Below are positions 51,427-60,382 of a DNA stretch of 64,000 nucleotides, one piece after another; position 1 is the first letter of the stretch, and each line of letters opens with the position of its first letter. A program made the translations under genes and the position numbers. The DNA is from DASWOJ01 sp964250755 (lineage in GTDB: Bacteria > Pseudomonadota > Alphaproteobacteria > Acetobacterales > Acetobacteraceae): NCBI GenBank assembly GCA_964250755.1, contig CAXUHB010000018.1, positions 8,625 through 72,624 of the forward strand. The letters run 5' to 3'. The notes under the pieces are model-generated. The model had not been told where the DNA came from. It searched no databases and saw only the letters and a program-made list of their open reading frames with translations.

Positions 51427-54400
51427 ATGCCACGGTCCCCAACGTCTCCCAAGCGCAACCGCCCTGCCCCACCACCCCGGCGTGCAGTGTTCACCATCGT
51501 GTCGGCCAACTACGTCGCCTATGCCGCCACCCTGATGCAGTCAGTGCGCCAGCATGACCCGGACGCCCACCGCTTCGTCATCCTGGTGGACCCGGCGCAG
51601 GACTTTCCCGGCCTGGACCTGGCGGCAACCGTCGTGCCCGCCGAGTCCCTCGGCATCGCGGGCTTCGCCAACATGGCCCTGTGGTACGGCGTGATGGAGC
51701 TGAACACGGCGGTGAAGCCGTCGGTGTTCCTGCACTTGTTCGCGCAGGGCTTCGGCCAGGTGATCTACCTGGACCCCGATATCCTTGCGGCGGCGGCGCT
51801 GCGCGCCGTGTGGGACGGGCTGGACGGGCACAGCTGCGTGCTGACGCCGCATCACATGCAGCCGCTGCAGGATGGCGGCCACCCCGGCGACCTCGCGATC
51901 ATGAAGTCCGGCGTCTATAACCTGGGCTTCCTGGGGCTGTGCGGCGACGCCGACGGAACTCGGCTCGCGCGCTGGTGGGCGGACCGGCTCCTGACGGGCT
52001 GCCGGGTGGACATCCCCGGTCACATGTTCACCGACCAGCGCTGGATGGACCTGGCGCCCGCCTTCGTGCCGCGCACGCTCATCCTGCGCCACCCCGGCTG
52101 CAACCTGGCCTATTGGAACCTGCCCCACCGGGACGTGCGCGGCTCCGTCCGGGCCGGATTCACGGTGGACGGGCAGCCCCTGGTGTTCGCGCACTTCAGC
52201 GGCATTGATCCCGGCGACCCCGCCAGCTTCTCCAAGCACCAGGACCGCTATGCCGTGGACACCCTGCCGCGGCCGATGGCGGCGCTCTGCGCGGACTACC
52301 GCCGGCGCGTGCTGGGCAACGGCTGGGCGTCGTCGCGCGCGCTGCCCTACGCCTACGCCCGCTTCCCCGACGGACGGCGGATCGAGCCATGGATGCGCCG
52401 CTGGCTGCTGCGGGCGCTGGATGCCGGGCATATCGGGGCGGGCCAGCCGCTGCGTATCGCCTCGGATCATTTCGACCAGCCGGAGGACCCGGCGGCGGGC
52501 CTGCCGGTCACCCGCCTGATGCACCAGCTCTGGCTGGACCGCCCGGACCTGCAAGCCCACTTCCCCGTCGCGTCCCGTGCGGGGGCAGAGGCGTATCACG
52601 CCTGGTTCCTGTCCGGCGAGGCCGAGCGCAGCGGGGTGGACCCGCGCAGCGTCGCCGCCGCGCGCCGGCTGGGGCGGCATCCCGCCGCCGCCATGCCGCC
52701 CTGGCCGCCGGTGTCGGCTTCGGCCTGGTCCGGCCCCGCGTCCCAGGCCGGCGCCTACGCCGCAGAGCCTTTGCGGTTCGGCCTGGACGGCACCCCGGCC
52801 ATGCTGCCGCGCGGCCTGGCGCTGCTGTGGGAGCGCCGGGCGGACCTGCAGCGCCATTTCCCGCTGCGGACGGTGCAGGACCTGGAGTCCTATGCCGGCT
52901 GGTGCATCACCCACGGCCTGCATGACGGCGTGGTCGCCCCAGGGACGATCTCGCCGGAGTTCGTGGCCTGGCTGAACGAGCCTGCGGCCGGGCCGCCCCC
53001 CTCCGGCGCGACGTCCCCCACCGACGTGACGCTGACGCGCGCGCTGGCGCTGACGCAGGGCTGCCCGTTGGGCCGCACGTCGCTGCCGCCCACCGCCGGC
53101 TTTCCCGGGGACCGCACGGCGCGGCTGTCCCATGCGATGTGGTTCGCCTACCTGGCCCCGCGCCTGCTGCGCTGGCCGGAGGCGCTGACGGCGCCGGTCA
53201 AGGCGTGGTTCGCGGAGCGGAGCGAGGTGGAGGCGGCCGGGTTCAGCCTCAACCGGGCGGCGGTCGTGCTGTGGTGGCTGCGGGCGGACGTGGCGGCGGC
53301 GCACCCGCTGTTCGACGGCCAGTCCCGGTGCGAATACCTGTTGTGGCTGCTGCTGCATGGGCTGCGGGAGCTGGACGTGCCGGTGGCCGACCTGGATCCG
53401 GCGCTGGCGCGTCATCTGCGGACGGAGATGCCGGGGGCGCCGGGCGTCCCCTGGTTCGCCAGCCTGCTGCGCCTCTGCCGGGCAGACCTGCGGGACGCTT
53501 ACGATTGGTCCACCGCGAAGGGCAGGGCCGGCCTGGCCGGCTGGTGCCAGGCTTTCCTGATGGCGGAGTACGGCAGCACCCCGGGCGGGGCGGCGCTGCA
53601 GGCGCCTGACGCCGCCGCGCCGCTGGCGCCCGTCCGCGCGGCCCTGGCGCTGACCGGCCACTGGACCGGCAAGACCGGCGTGGGCGAGCATCTGCGCGGC
53701 ACCGCCGCCGCGCTGCGCAAGGCAGGGTTCGACGACTTCGTGGTCGTGGATGCACCCAGCGGGCGGATGCACCGCCCGGACGGCGACCCGCTTCCCGTCG
53801 GCACGCCCCTGCACGTGGAGCGGAACGTCGTCCACATGAACGCCGAGACCGCGCCGGAGGATTGGACCCGCCTGCAGGCCTTGGGCGTGCGCGCCGCCCG
53901 CACGGTGGGCTGGTGGGCGTGGGAGCTGGAGACGCTGCCGACGCGCTGGCTCACGTCGTTCAGCTTCTATGACGAGGTCTGGGCGATCAGCGCCTTCACC
54001 GCCGCGGCGCTGCGCCGCCCCGGGCTGCGGCCCGTGCGCCAGGTGCCGCAGGCCGTGACCTTGCCGGACGGGTTCAAGCCGCCGGGGCGGGCGGCCTGCG
54101 GCCTGCCTGAGCAGGAGACGGTATTCCTGTTCATGTTCGACCCCTACTCCTATGCGTCCCGCAAGAACCCGGAAGGCGTCGTGCGCGCCTTCGCCCTGGC
54201 CTTCCCCGCCGGGGACGAGCCGGTGCGCCTGGTCATCAAGACCCACCACGGCGCGGACTTCCCCGAGGTGCTGGCCCCGCTGCGCGCCCTGACGGCGGAC
54301 CCGCGGATCGAGCTGCGGGACGCCTACATGGACCGCGCCGGGGTGCTGGGGCTGGTCGCGGCGGCAGACGCCTTCGTGTCCCTGCACCGGTCTGAGGGCT

Positions 54401-54861
54401 TTGGGCGCGGCCCGGCAGAGGCGATGCTGCTGGGCAAGCCGGTGATCCTGACGGACTACTCCGGCACGCAGGACCTTGCGGACGCGGACACGGCGCTGCT
54501 GGTGCCGTGCCGCCTGGTGCCGGTCGCGCCGGACGAGTACGTCGGCGTCGAGGGCCAGCGCTGGGCCGACCCGGACTTGAAGGCCGCGGCGGCGCACATG
54601 CGCTGGGTGCAGGCAAACCCAGTGGCGGCCCGCGCCCTGGGCGCGCGGGCGCAGGCGCGGGTGGAGGCGCGCTGCGGGGCGGAGGCTGCCGCGGCGCAGG
54701 TGATGGCGGCGCTGGAATTGACGGCTGGCCCAGCCAAGCCCGGGGCGCGCGGAACCGGCAGGGCCAACACGGGCAGCGCCAAGCGTGCCGCCGCCGCGCC
54801 CAGCCCGGCCCGCACGGCCGGGCCGCCCGCGCGGAGGCCATCCCGTCCCGCCTTGACCTAG
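51427..54861 (+). CDS. Giant bifunctional glycosyltransferase (GT8-like plus GT4)
   Basis: 1144 residues from the ATG at 51427. Residues 20-330 start VFTIVSANYVAYAATLMQSVRQH and contain FGQVIYLDPDILA (DxD-type), MKSGVYNLGFLGL and DQRWMDLAP, a nucleotide-sugar transferase fold as in GT8. A linker of about 400 residues with Trp-rich modules follows. Residues about 735-1100 are GT4: GHWTGKTGVGEHLRGTAAAL, HMNAETAPEDW, GWWAWELETLPTRW and HRSEGFGRGPAEAMLLGKPVIL with the E-x7-E pair. It ends in a basic Ala/Pro tail. No signal peptide. It probably builds a surface glycan. Confidence 0.85.
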   Translation: MPRSPTSPKRNRPAPPPRRAVFTIVSANYVAYAATLMQSVRQHDPDAHRFVILVDPAQDFPGLDLAATVVPAESLGIAGFANMALWYGVMELNTAVKPSVFLHLFAQGFGQVIYLDPDILAAAALRAVWDGLDGHSCVLTPHHMQPLQDGGHPGDLAIMKSGVYNLGFLGLCGDADGTRLARWWADRLLTGCRVDIPGHMFTDQRWMDLAPAFVPRTLILRHPGCNLAYWNLPHRDVRGSVRAGFTVDGQPLVFAHFSGIDPGDPASFSKHQDRYAVDTLPRPMAALCADYRRRVLGNGWASSRALPYAYARFPDGRRIEPWMRRWLLRALDAGHIGAGQPLRIASDHFDQPEDPAAGLPVTRLMHQLWLDRPDLQAHFPVASRAGAEAYHAWFLSGEAERSGVDPRSVAAARRLGRHPAAAMPPWPPVSASAWSGPASQAGAYAAEPLRFGLDGTPAMLPRGLALLWERRADLQRHFPLRTVQDLESYAGWCITHGLHDGVVAPGTISPEFVAWLNEPAAGPPPSGATSPTDVTLTRALALTQGCPLGRTSLPPTAGFPGDRTARLSHAMWFAYLAPRLLRWPEALTAPVKAWFAERSEVEAAGFSLNRAAVVLWWLRADVAAAHPLFDGQSRCEYLLWLLLHGLRELDVPVADLDPALARHLRTEMPGAPGVPWFASLLRLCRADLRDAYDWSTAKGRAGLAGWCQAFLMAEYGSTPGGAALQAPDAAAPLAPVRAALALTGHWTGKTGVGEHLRGTAAALRKAGFDDFVVVDAPSGRMHRPDGDPLPVGTPLHVERNVVHMNAETAPEDWTRLQALGVRAARTVGWWAWELETLPTRWLTSFSFYDEVWAISAFTAAALRRPGLRPVRQVPQAVTLPDGFKPPGRAACGLPEQETVFLFMFDPYSYASRKNPEGVVRAFALAFPAGDEPVRLVIKTHHGADFPEVLAPLRALTADPRIELRDAYMDRAGVLGLVAAADAFVSLHRSEGFGRGPAEAMLLGKPVILTDYSGTQDLADADTALLVPCRLVPVAPDEYVGVEGQRWADPDLKAAAAHMRWVQANPVAARALGARAQARVEARCGAEAAAAQVMAALELTAGPAKPGARGTGRANTGSAKRAAAAPSPARTAGPPARRPSRPALT

Positions 54862-54919
54862 CCAGCCCGCCGCGGCCTCCCATGCCGAAGCGTAAAGGCG
54901 TGGGACGGGAGATGCCGCG

Positions 54920-55672
54920 TCAGGCGGCCGTGCGGCGGCCGACTAGGTGAACGGACAGGTGCGACTCGCTCACCAGCCGTACCTGGACCGGCTGGCTGGT
55001 GAACTCGCTGGCAATGGCGAACACCTGGTTCAGGTCATAGTCGTACATCTGGATCGTGCCCTCCGGCAGCTCGGCCTCGCTGGGCACGAGGTCGTGCAGC
55101 GCGTCGCCGTCCCGGCGGTAGTAGCGGGCGCGAGGCGCCTCGTGGACCATCAGGTCGCGCCGCTTGGCGAAGGCGATCTGAATGGCGAACATCCCCCCAG
55201 GGACCAGCAAGCCGAGCAAGCGGCGGAACAGGCCGCAGCCGCGGGCGGGCGGGATGTGCTGCAGCACCAGGTGGCTGTGCACGAAGTCGAACGCGCCTTC
55301 GACCCGGGACAGCCGGTCGTCGCCCCGCACCAGCGCGACGTTGGCCAGCCCGGCGTCGCGCAGGTTCTGCTCCGCCAGCAGCAGCATCCGGGGCGCCACG
55401 TCCACGCCCACGGCCGCCCCGGCGCGCCGGGCAATCGGCATCAGCAGGCGTCCGGCCCCGCAGCCGAAATCCAGGGCGCGGTGCGGCGCGAAACCGGGGT
55501 TGGCCTGCCGGATTTCGTCGAACAGGGCTGCGATGGAGGCTTCACCCTCGTTGAAGAACTTGGCGCGGGTGGCGGGATCAAGGTCCGCGCCCTTGAACTC
55601 GTCGGTGCTGAGGATGCCCCAGTAGGGCTGCTCCTCGGCGATCCTGGTCCAGTCCTGGTCGGTGTCGCGCAT
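54920..55672 (-). CDS. SAM-dependent methyltransferase
   Basis: 250 residues, complete class I fold: ALDFGCGAGRLLMPIARRAG (motif I), VGVDVAPRMLLLAEQNLRDAGL (acidic loop), FDFVHSHLVLQHIPP and LLVPGGMFAIQIAFA. Similar to methyltransferases in glycan loci; the substrate is unknown. It is convergent with the 1144-residue glycosyltransferase gene and divergent from the GSCFA-type gene. Confidence 0.88.
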   Translation of the reverse strand: MRDTDQDWTRIAEEQPYWGILSTDEFKGADLDPATRAKFFNEGEASIAALFDEIRQANPGFAPHRALDFGCGAGRLLMPIARRAGAAVGVDVAPRMLLLAEQNLRDAGLANVALVRGDDRLSRVEGAFDFVHSHLVLQHIPPARGCGLFRRLLGLLVPGGMFAIQIAFAKRRDLMVHEAPRARYYRRDGDALHDLVPSEAELPEGTIQMYDYDLNQVFAIASEFTSQPVQVRLVSESHLSVHLVGRRTAA

Positions 55673-55854
55673 CGGCCGTCTCCTGTTCGGGCAAATCTAG
55701 CAGCCGCGGGCCGGGCCGGGTAGGCGCGGGTGGTCCCGCCCGGATTTGCCCGCCGGCCTGCCCGGTCCCAGCACCAATGGTCCGGACGGCGCAGTGCGGG
55801 TTTGCCGCCTTCCCGCTGTAGGTTTGCCGGGCCGCGTGGCACGGACGCTTCGGC

Positions 55855-57173
55855 ATGATCGTCATCGAAACCAAGGCCGCCATCCGCAACAGGCAGTCGA
55901 ACCGGCCGGGTTCGGTCTGGTCCGTGCCGTCTCCGGACACGGGCGCGCTGGGATACGAGGCTGCCGCGCCGGGCAACGGCGGCGCACGGGTGTTCAACGG
56001 CCGGCTGCGGCTGCGGATCACCGACTACGCCGAGAACCACGCCGCGGCGCTGCGGCTGCTGGAGTACCTGCGGTCCGTGAACCCGGCGGTCAAGGTGATC
56101 CTGACGGTGTCCCCGGTTCCGTTCAGCGACACGTTCTCGGGCCAGGACGTGATCGTGGCGAACACCTACTCCAAATCCGTGCTGCGAAGCGTCGCGCAGG
56201 ACTTGGCGCGCGAACTGGACTGGATGGACTACTTTCCGTCCTACGAAATCGCCATGCTGTCCGACCCGGCGCTGGCCTGGCTGCCGGACCACCGCCACGT
56301 CCAGCGGGAGCATGTCGGGCACATCGTGTCCGAGTTCATGTCGGCCTACCTCGATGCCGCTCCAGCGGCCCTCTCCCTGCCTACCCCGCCAGCCGTGCCC
56401 GACCCTCCCGAGCCGGCCGCCAGCGTCCCGGCCGACGTGCCGGACCTGGCCGCGTCCCGCGATATCGAGAGCATCCTCGCGTCATGCCTGTTCGACCCGG
56501 CCTTCTACCGGCAGCAGCTGCAGGAGCACGGGCTGGACAGTGGCCCCGACCTCGTGACGCATTACGTGCTGGCGGGCGAAGCCGCCGGGCTGCTGCCCCA
56601 TCGGCTGTTCGACCCCGCCTACTACCGCGCCGACACGGGCGGCGCCTACCCGCCCGGCCCAGCGCTGGCGCACTACGTTCGCGAGGGCTGGCGGCTCGGC
56701 TTGCGCACTCATCCCTTGTTCGACGGCGATTATTACAGCCGCCGCAACTTCGATGTCCTGACGGCCGGCATGAACCCGCTGGTCCACTACCTCACCCAAG
56801 GCGGCGCGCAGGGTTGCCAGCCGCCCCCTTGTTCCATTCAGTGAACTACATCAGGTCGGCGCCAGGGCTGCGGGACACCGGCGAGGACCCGTTGTCCCAC
56901 TACCTGCGGATCGGCTGGCAGGAAGGCCGGGACCCGCATCCATCCTTCGTCACGCGATACTACCTGGCGCTCTACCCTGACGTCGCCGAAGCATCGGTCA
57001 ATCCCTTGGTTCACTTCGTGGTCGCCGACATCCTGGAAGGCCGCAGCCCGAACGCCCTCTTTTCGCCGGACGCCTTCACGCGCGCCGTTCCCAATCCAAG
57101 GCGGCTGAGCGAGGCCGACGTGGACGCATTGGGGGCGGCTTGCCTGCAGCTTCGGCAGTCCCTGGGGAGCTAG
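55855..57173 (+). pseudogene. GSCFA-domain gene, N-terminally truncated and frameshifted
   Basis: Frame 1 (55855-56844) encodes the rear half of a GSCFA domain (VKVILTVSPVPFSDTFSGQDV, NTYSKSVLRSVAQDLA, YFPSYEI) but not the usual front half with the GSCFA signature. It then encodes modules such as FDPAYYRAD, HYVREGWRLGLRTHPLFDGDYY and NPLVHYLTQGG. The reading is lost in a run of five C (56824-56828); restoring one C would continue in the other frame with FHSVNYIRSAPGLRDTGEDPL, HYLRIGWQEGRDPHPSFVTRYY to a TAG at 57173. It may be a real decay product, a slippage-controlled gene or a sequencing error. Confidence 0.75.
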
Positions 57174-57295
57174 GCTGCACCTGGGACGTGGATGCGTGGG
57201 TGGACCAGGCCGCAGGCACTGCCGCCACGACGTTTCAGGATGGCTCACCCGACCTTGAAGGCAGCCACTCGTTGCGATGATGCGCGGGTTGAAGT

Positions 57296-57380
57296 TGGTG
57301 GAGGGGGTTGGATTCGAACCAACGTAGGCGATGCCAGCGGATTTACAGTCCGCCCCCTTTAGCCACTCGGGCACCCCTCC
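57296..57380 (-). tRNA. tRNA-Tyr, anticodon GTA
   Basis: 85-nt class II tRNA on the minus strand with encoded CCA. Acceptor GGAGGGG pairs with CCCCTCC; the anticodon arm GCGGA-CTGTAAA-TCCGC gives GTA; a long variable arm and the T-arm GGTTCGAATCC are present. Confidence 0.97.
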
Positions 57381-57512
57381 TCCGCCCGCACCTCAGGCCG
57401 GCGCGGGCAAGGCGCGGAGGTAGTCCCCCCGCACCGCCCTTGTCAATGTCGTGTCATCCCGGCCGCAACGCCCGGCATGGCCCCTGCCCCGGACCCGGCG
57501 TATAGAGGCGCG

Positions 57513-58670
57513 ATGCCCAGCAAACCCCCAGGCCGGCCCGGCGCCAGCACACCACGACCCGCCAGCCGCCGCCCCGGCGGCGACGCCCGCCCGCCCCAGG
57601 ACGGCGCACCCGCCCCCAAGCGCACTGGCAGCTTCACCCCCCGCGGCCCCGCCCGTAACGCCCCCCGTCCCGCGCCAGGTCCCGCGCCGGATGATGCGGA
57701 GCAGCCCCGCAAGCCCCACCGCGCCCCCCCGCGCGACCGCCAGACCGGCCCACGCCCCAGCCGCCCGCGCGACCCGGCCGATGCGCCGCGCCTCGGCCAG
57801 CCCCGCCCGCCCCGCCCCGACCCCGCCGTTGCCGCGCCGCCCGAGCCTGTGCCGGCACGCGAACCCACCGCCGCCACCTTGCGCGCGCCCGCGCCGCCCC
57901 AGCGCACCGAGGCGCGCGCCGACGCCCCGCCCGCCGGCCCCCGCCTGCCCGCGGCCCCGCGCGGCAGCGTCTGGCTGCACGGCCTGCATCCCGTCGCCGC
58001 CGCCCTCGCCAACCCCAACCGCCGCCCCCGCCGCCTGCTGCTGACCGAGGAGGCCGAGGCCGCCCTCCGCAGCCGCCTGCCGCAGTCCTGGCCCCTGGCG
58101 CCCGAGCGTGCGGACCGCGCCAAGCTCGACGGCCTGCTGGGCCGCGACACCGTCCACCAGGGCGCGGGCCTGCTGGCCGACCTGCTGCCCCCCCCGGCGC
58201 TGTCCGCCGTGCTGGAGCAGCCCGGCCCCATCCTGGTGCTGGACCAGGTGACGGACCCCCGCAACATCGGCGCAGTCCTCCGCAGCGCCGCGGCCTTCGG
58301 CGCCGCCGCCGTCATCATGCAGGACCGCAACGCGCCAGAGGAGACCGGCGTGCTGGCCAAGGCCGCGTCCGGCGCGCTGGAGACGATACCGCTGATGCGC
58401 GCCGTGAACCTGTCCCGCACCCTGGTGGCGCTGAAGGCCGCCGGGCTGTGGGTGATCGGGCTGGACGCGGGCGGCGCGGTCCTTCGTGGCGGCCCCCTCG
58501 CGCAACGCCGCGTGGCGCTGGTGCTGGGCGCAGAGGGCGCCGGCCTGCGCCGCCTGACCCGCGACACCTGCGACGAGCTGGCGGGCCTCGCCATGCCCGG
58601 CACGATGGAGAGCCTGAACGTCTCCGCCGCCGCCGCCATCGCGCTCTATGAACTGACCCGCACGGCATAG
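57513..58670 (+). CDS. rlmB: 23S rRNA (guanosine-2'-O-)-methyltransferase RlmB
   Basis: 385 residues; the SPOUT-family core is about 155-385. It methylates G2251 of 23S rRNA. Motifs: VWLHGLHPVAAALANPNRR (substrate-binding N-domain), VLDQVTDPRNIGAVLRSAAAFGA, LVLGAEGAGLRRLTRDTCD and MPGTMESLNVSAAAAIALYEL. An unusual N-terminal extension of about 145 residues is almost entirely Pro/Arg/Ala and probably disordered, possibly RNA-binding. Confidence 0.93.
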   Translation: MPSKPPGRPGASTPRPASRRPGGDARPPQDGAPAPKRTGSFTPRGPARNAPRPAPGPAPDDAEQPRKPHRAPPRDRQTGPRPSRPRDPADAPRLGQPRPPRPDPAVAAPPEPVPAREPTAATLRAPAPPQRTEARADAPPAGPRLPAAPRGSVWLHGLHPVAAALANPNRRPRRLLLTEEAEAALRSRLPQSWPLAPERADRAKLDGLLGRDTVHQGAGLLADLLPPPALSAVLEQPGPILVLDQVTDPRNIGAVLRSAAAFGAAAVIMQDRNAPEETGVLAKAASGALETIPLMRAVNLSRTLVALKAAGLWVIGLDAGGAVLRGGPLAQRRVALVLGAEGAGLRRLTRDTCDELAGLAMPGTMESLNVSAAAAIALYELTRTA

Positions 58671-58697
58671 CGTCCAGCCAAGGAAGGCCTGCCCCCG

Positions 58698-59468
58698 ATG
58701 TTCGATCCCGATCATGCTGCCGCCCTGCTGATCCAGGCCCGCCGCGCCCGCCAGCCCCGCACGCCGCTGCAGGCGCCGCCGCCGACGCTGGCGGACGGCA
58801 TCGCCGCACAGGTGGCGCGGGCGCGGGCCGTGGGCGCCGTGCCGCCCGCCGGGTTCAAGATCGGCGCGACCACCCAGGCCATGCAGGCCTACCTCGGCCT
58901 GTCCGGCCCGGCGGCGTCCTTCATGGCCGCGGCGGACCTGCACGGGGACGGCAGCACGCTGGCCTATCGCGACTTCCTGAACCCCGGCGTCGAGTGCGAG
59001 GTCGCCGTCCACCTCGGCGCCGCCCTGCCTGCAGGCCCCTGCACGCCGGAGCAGGCCGCCGCAGCGGTGGATGGCGTGATGGCGGGGATCGAGGTGGTGG
59101 AGAACCGCTACCCCGACCTGCCCGCCTTCGGCACGGCGGCCCTGCTGGCGGACGGGGCGTTCCACGCCGCGGCGGTGCTGGGCGCCCCCGCCGCGGACTG
59201 GCGCGGCCTGGACTTGCCGGGCCTGGAAGGCACGATCCTGGTGGACGGCGCCGCCCGCGGCACGGGCCTGGGCGCCGCGCTGGCAGGCGGGCCGATGCAG
59301 GCCCTGGCCTGGCTGGCGGCCTCTGCCGAGGCCGCGGCGCATGGCGGCCTGCAGGCCGGGCAAGTTGTCATGCTGGGCAGCGTCTGCCTGCCCGTATGGC
59401 TGGACGGCCCCGGCCGCATCGAGGTCCGCTTCCCGCCCCTTACTCCGGTCACGCTGACGCTGGTGTAA
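58698..59468 (+). CDS. 2-keto-4-pentenoate hydratase family protein
   Basis: 256 residues. Features: PPAGFKIGATTQAMQAYLGLSGP, NPGVECEVAVHLG (first acidic metal ligands), VMAGIEVVENRYPDL and LQAGQVVMLGSV. Members (MhpD-like) hydrate 2-hydroxypentadienoate in aromatic meta-cleavage, or act as related fumarylacetoacetase-fold enzymes. No other aromatic-pathway gene is adjacent. It is 27 bp after rlmB and likely co-transcribed. Confidence 0.88.
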   Translation: MFDPDHAAALLIQARRARQPRTPLQAPPPTLADGIAAQVARARAVGAVPPAGFKIGATTQAMQAYLGLSGPAASFMAAADLHGDGSTLAYRDFLNPGVECEVAVHLGAALPAGPCTPEQAAAAVDGVMAGIEVVENRYPDLPAFGTAALLADGAFHAAAVLGAPAADWRGLDLPGLEGTILVDGAARGTGLGAALAGGPMQALAWLAASAEAAAHGGLQAGQVVMLGSVCLPVWLDGPGRIEVRFPPLTPVTLTLV

Positions 59469-59474
59469 GACGGT

Positions 59475-59615
59475 CTTCTCCCTCTCCCTCCGGGAGAGGG
59501 CCGGGGTGAGGGAAGCCACGCAACGCAGGTTATACCGACCAAAGATGGCACCAGTCTGGAAGGCATCGTGCTTGCGGCTTTCCTCACCCCAACCCCCTCC
59601 CGGAGGGAGAGGGAG
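59475..59615. repeat. Dispersed palindromic repeat, family B, copy 2
   Basis: TTCTCCCTCTCCCTCCGGGA...GGGCCGGGGTGAGGGAAGCC is mirrored by GGCTTTCCTCACCCCAACCC...CTCCCGGAGGGAGAGGGAG around a central 70 bp. Located 6 bp after the hydratase gene. Confidence 0.88.
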
Positions 59616-59757
59616 CACGCAACCCTGCACACGGCGCCCTGACCGCCCAACCCATCCCGGCGAAAGCCCCTGTTAAGCAGTCCCCTCCTAAAACCAACCC
59701 AGACCGCCCGCCGCGGCACCGCGCAACGCCAGGACGGCACGCCGCAGGATCTCCATC

Positions 59758-59997
59758 ATGGCCTCCAAGCTTCGCTCCCGCTCCTGGGACACCCTGTCCG
59801 ACGACGCCCAGTTGTCCCTCGCCCGCCAGGCGCTGTCCCGCGCGGCGGAGGCCATCGCCTCCCAGGCGGAGTGCCTCGCGGAGGAAATCGAGGACGGCAC
59901 CCTGGCCGACCGCGGCGGGGCGGAGGCGCTGCGCCTGCTGGTCGCGGTCGTCCGCGCCAGCGGCCCTGGCCTGTCGGTCACGGCAGGGCACGCCTGA
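59758..59997 (+). CDS. Small hypothetical helical protein
   Basis: 79 residues starting MASKLRSRSWDTLSDDAQLSLARQAL and containing LAEEIEDGTLADRGGAEALRLL. Predicted soluble, helical. I do not recognise a function; such short proteins recur in Acetobacteraceae genomes. Its stop overlaps the next start (TGATG). Confidence 0.6.
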   Translation: MASKLRSRSWDTLSDDAQLSLARQALSRAAEAIASQAECLAEEIEDGTLADRGGAEALRLLVAVVRASGPGLSVTAGHA

Positions 59998-60233
59998 TGC
60001 GGGCGCTGCGCCGCGCCGGCGCAGCGGCGGCCCTGCTCGGCATCCCGGCCTGGACGGTCGGGGGTGCGCCGCTGGCCGCCGCCGATCCCGCCAGGGCCGC
60101 CGCAGCGCTGCCCGGGCCTGCCTCCCTGGCCCTGGTGGGAGCCGCGCTGGCCGGGCTGGGCCTGTGGCGCAGGTGGCGCATCCCGGTGCAGCCCGCCAGC
60201 CAGTCCGGGACAGGCCGGCCCAGCGCCGGATGA
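59997..60233 (+). CDS. Small exported protein with a PEP-CTERM-like tail
   Basis: 78 residues, coupled to the previous gene by TGATG. A signal-like N-terminus (RALRRAGAAAALLGIPAWTVGGAPLAAADP) is followed by a C-terminal stretch PGPASLALVGAALAGLGLWRRWR. The latter has the hydrophobic helix and arginine cluster of a PEP-CTERM sorting signal, but the usual glutamate (PEP) is glycine (PGP). Very short for an EPS-linked exosortase substrate; it may instead be a plain membrane protein. Confidence 0.5.
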   Translation: MRALRRAGAAAALLGIPAWTVGGAPLAAADPARAAAALPGPASLALVGAALAGLGLWRRWRIPVQPASQSGTGRPSAG

Positions 60234-60382
60234 CGGCACCGGCGGCAAAGGTGCAGCCAGCAAGGCAGCGCCCTGGTGCCTGACGCGCCCCATCCCGGGC
60301 CTGCCGTGCCGCCGGTCCCAGGGGTTCGCGCCCGTCCGGCCCTGCTCCTGCAACGCGCCGCCGCGGCAGGTGCCGCAAGGCG

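Noticed and set aside
51541..54597. 1018-residue open frame on the minus strand opposite the 1144-residue glycosyltransferase
   Set aside because: Same artefact: composition is typical of antisense GC-rich sequence and no domain is recognised.
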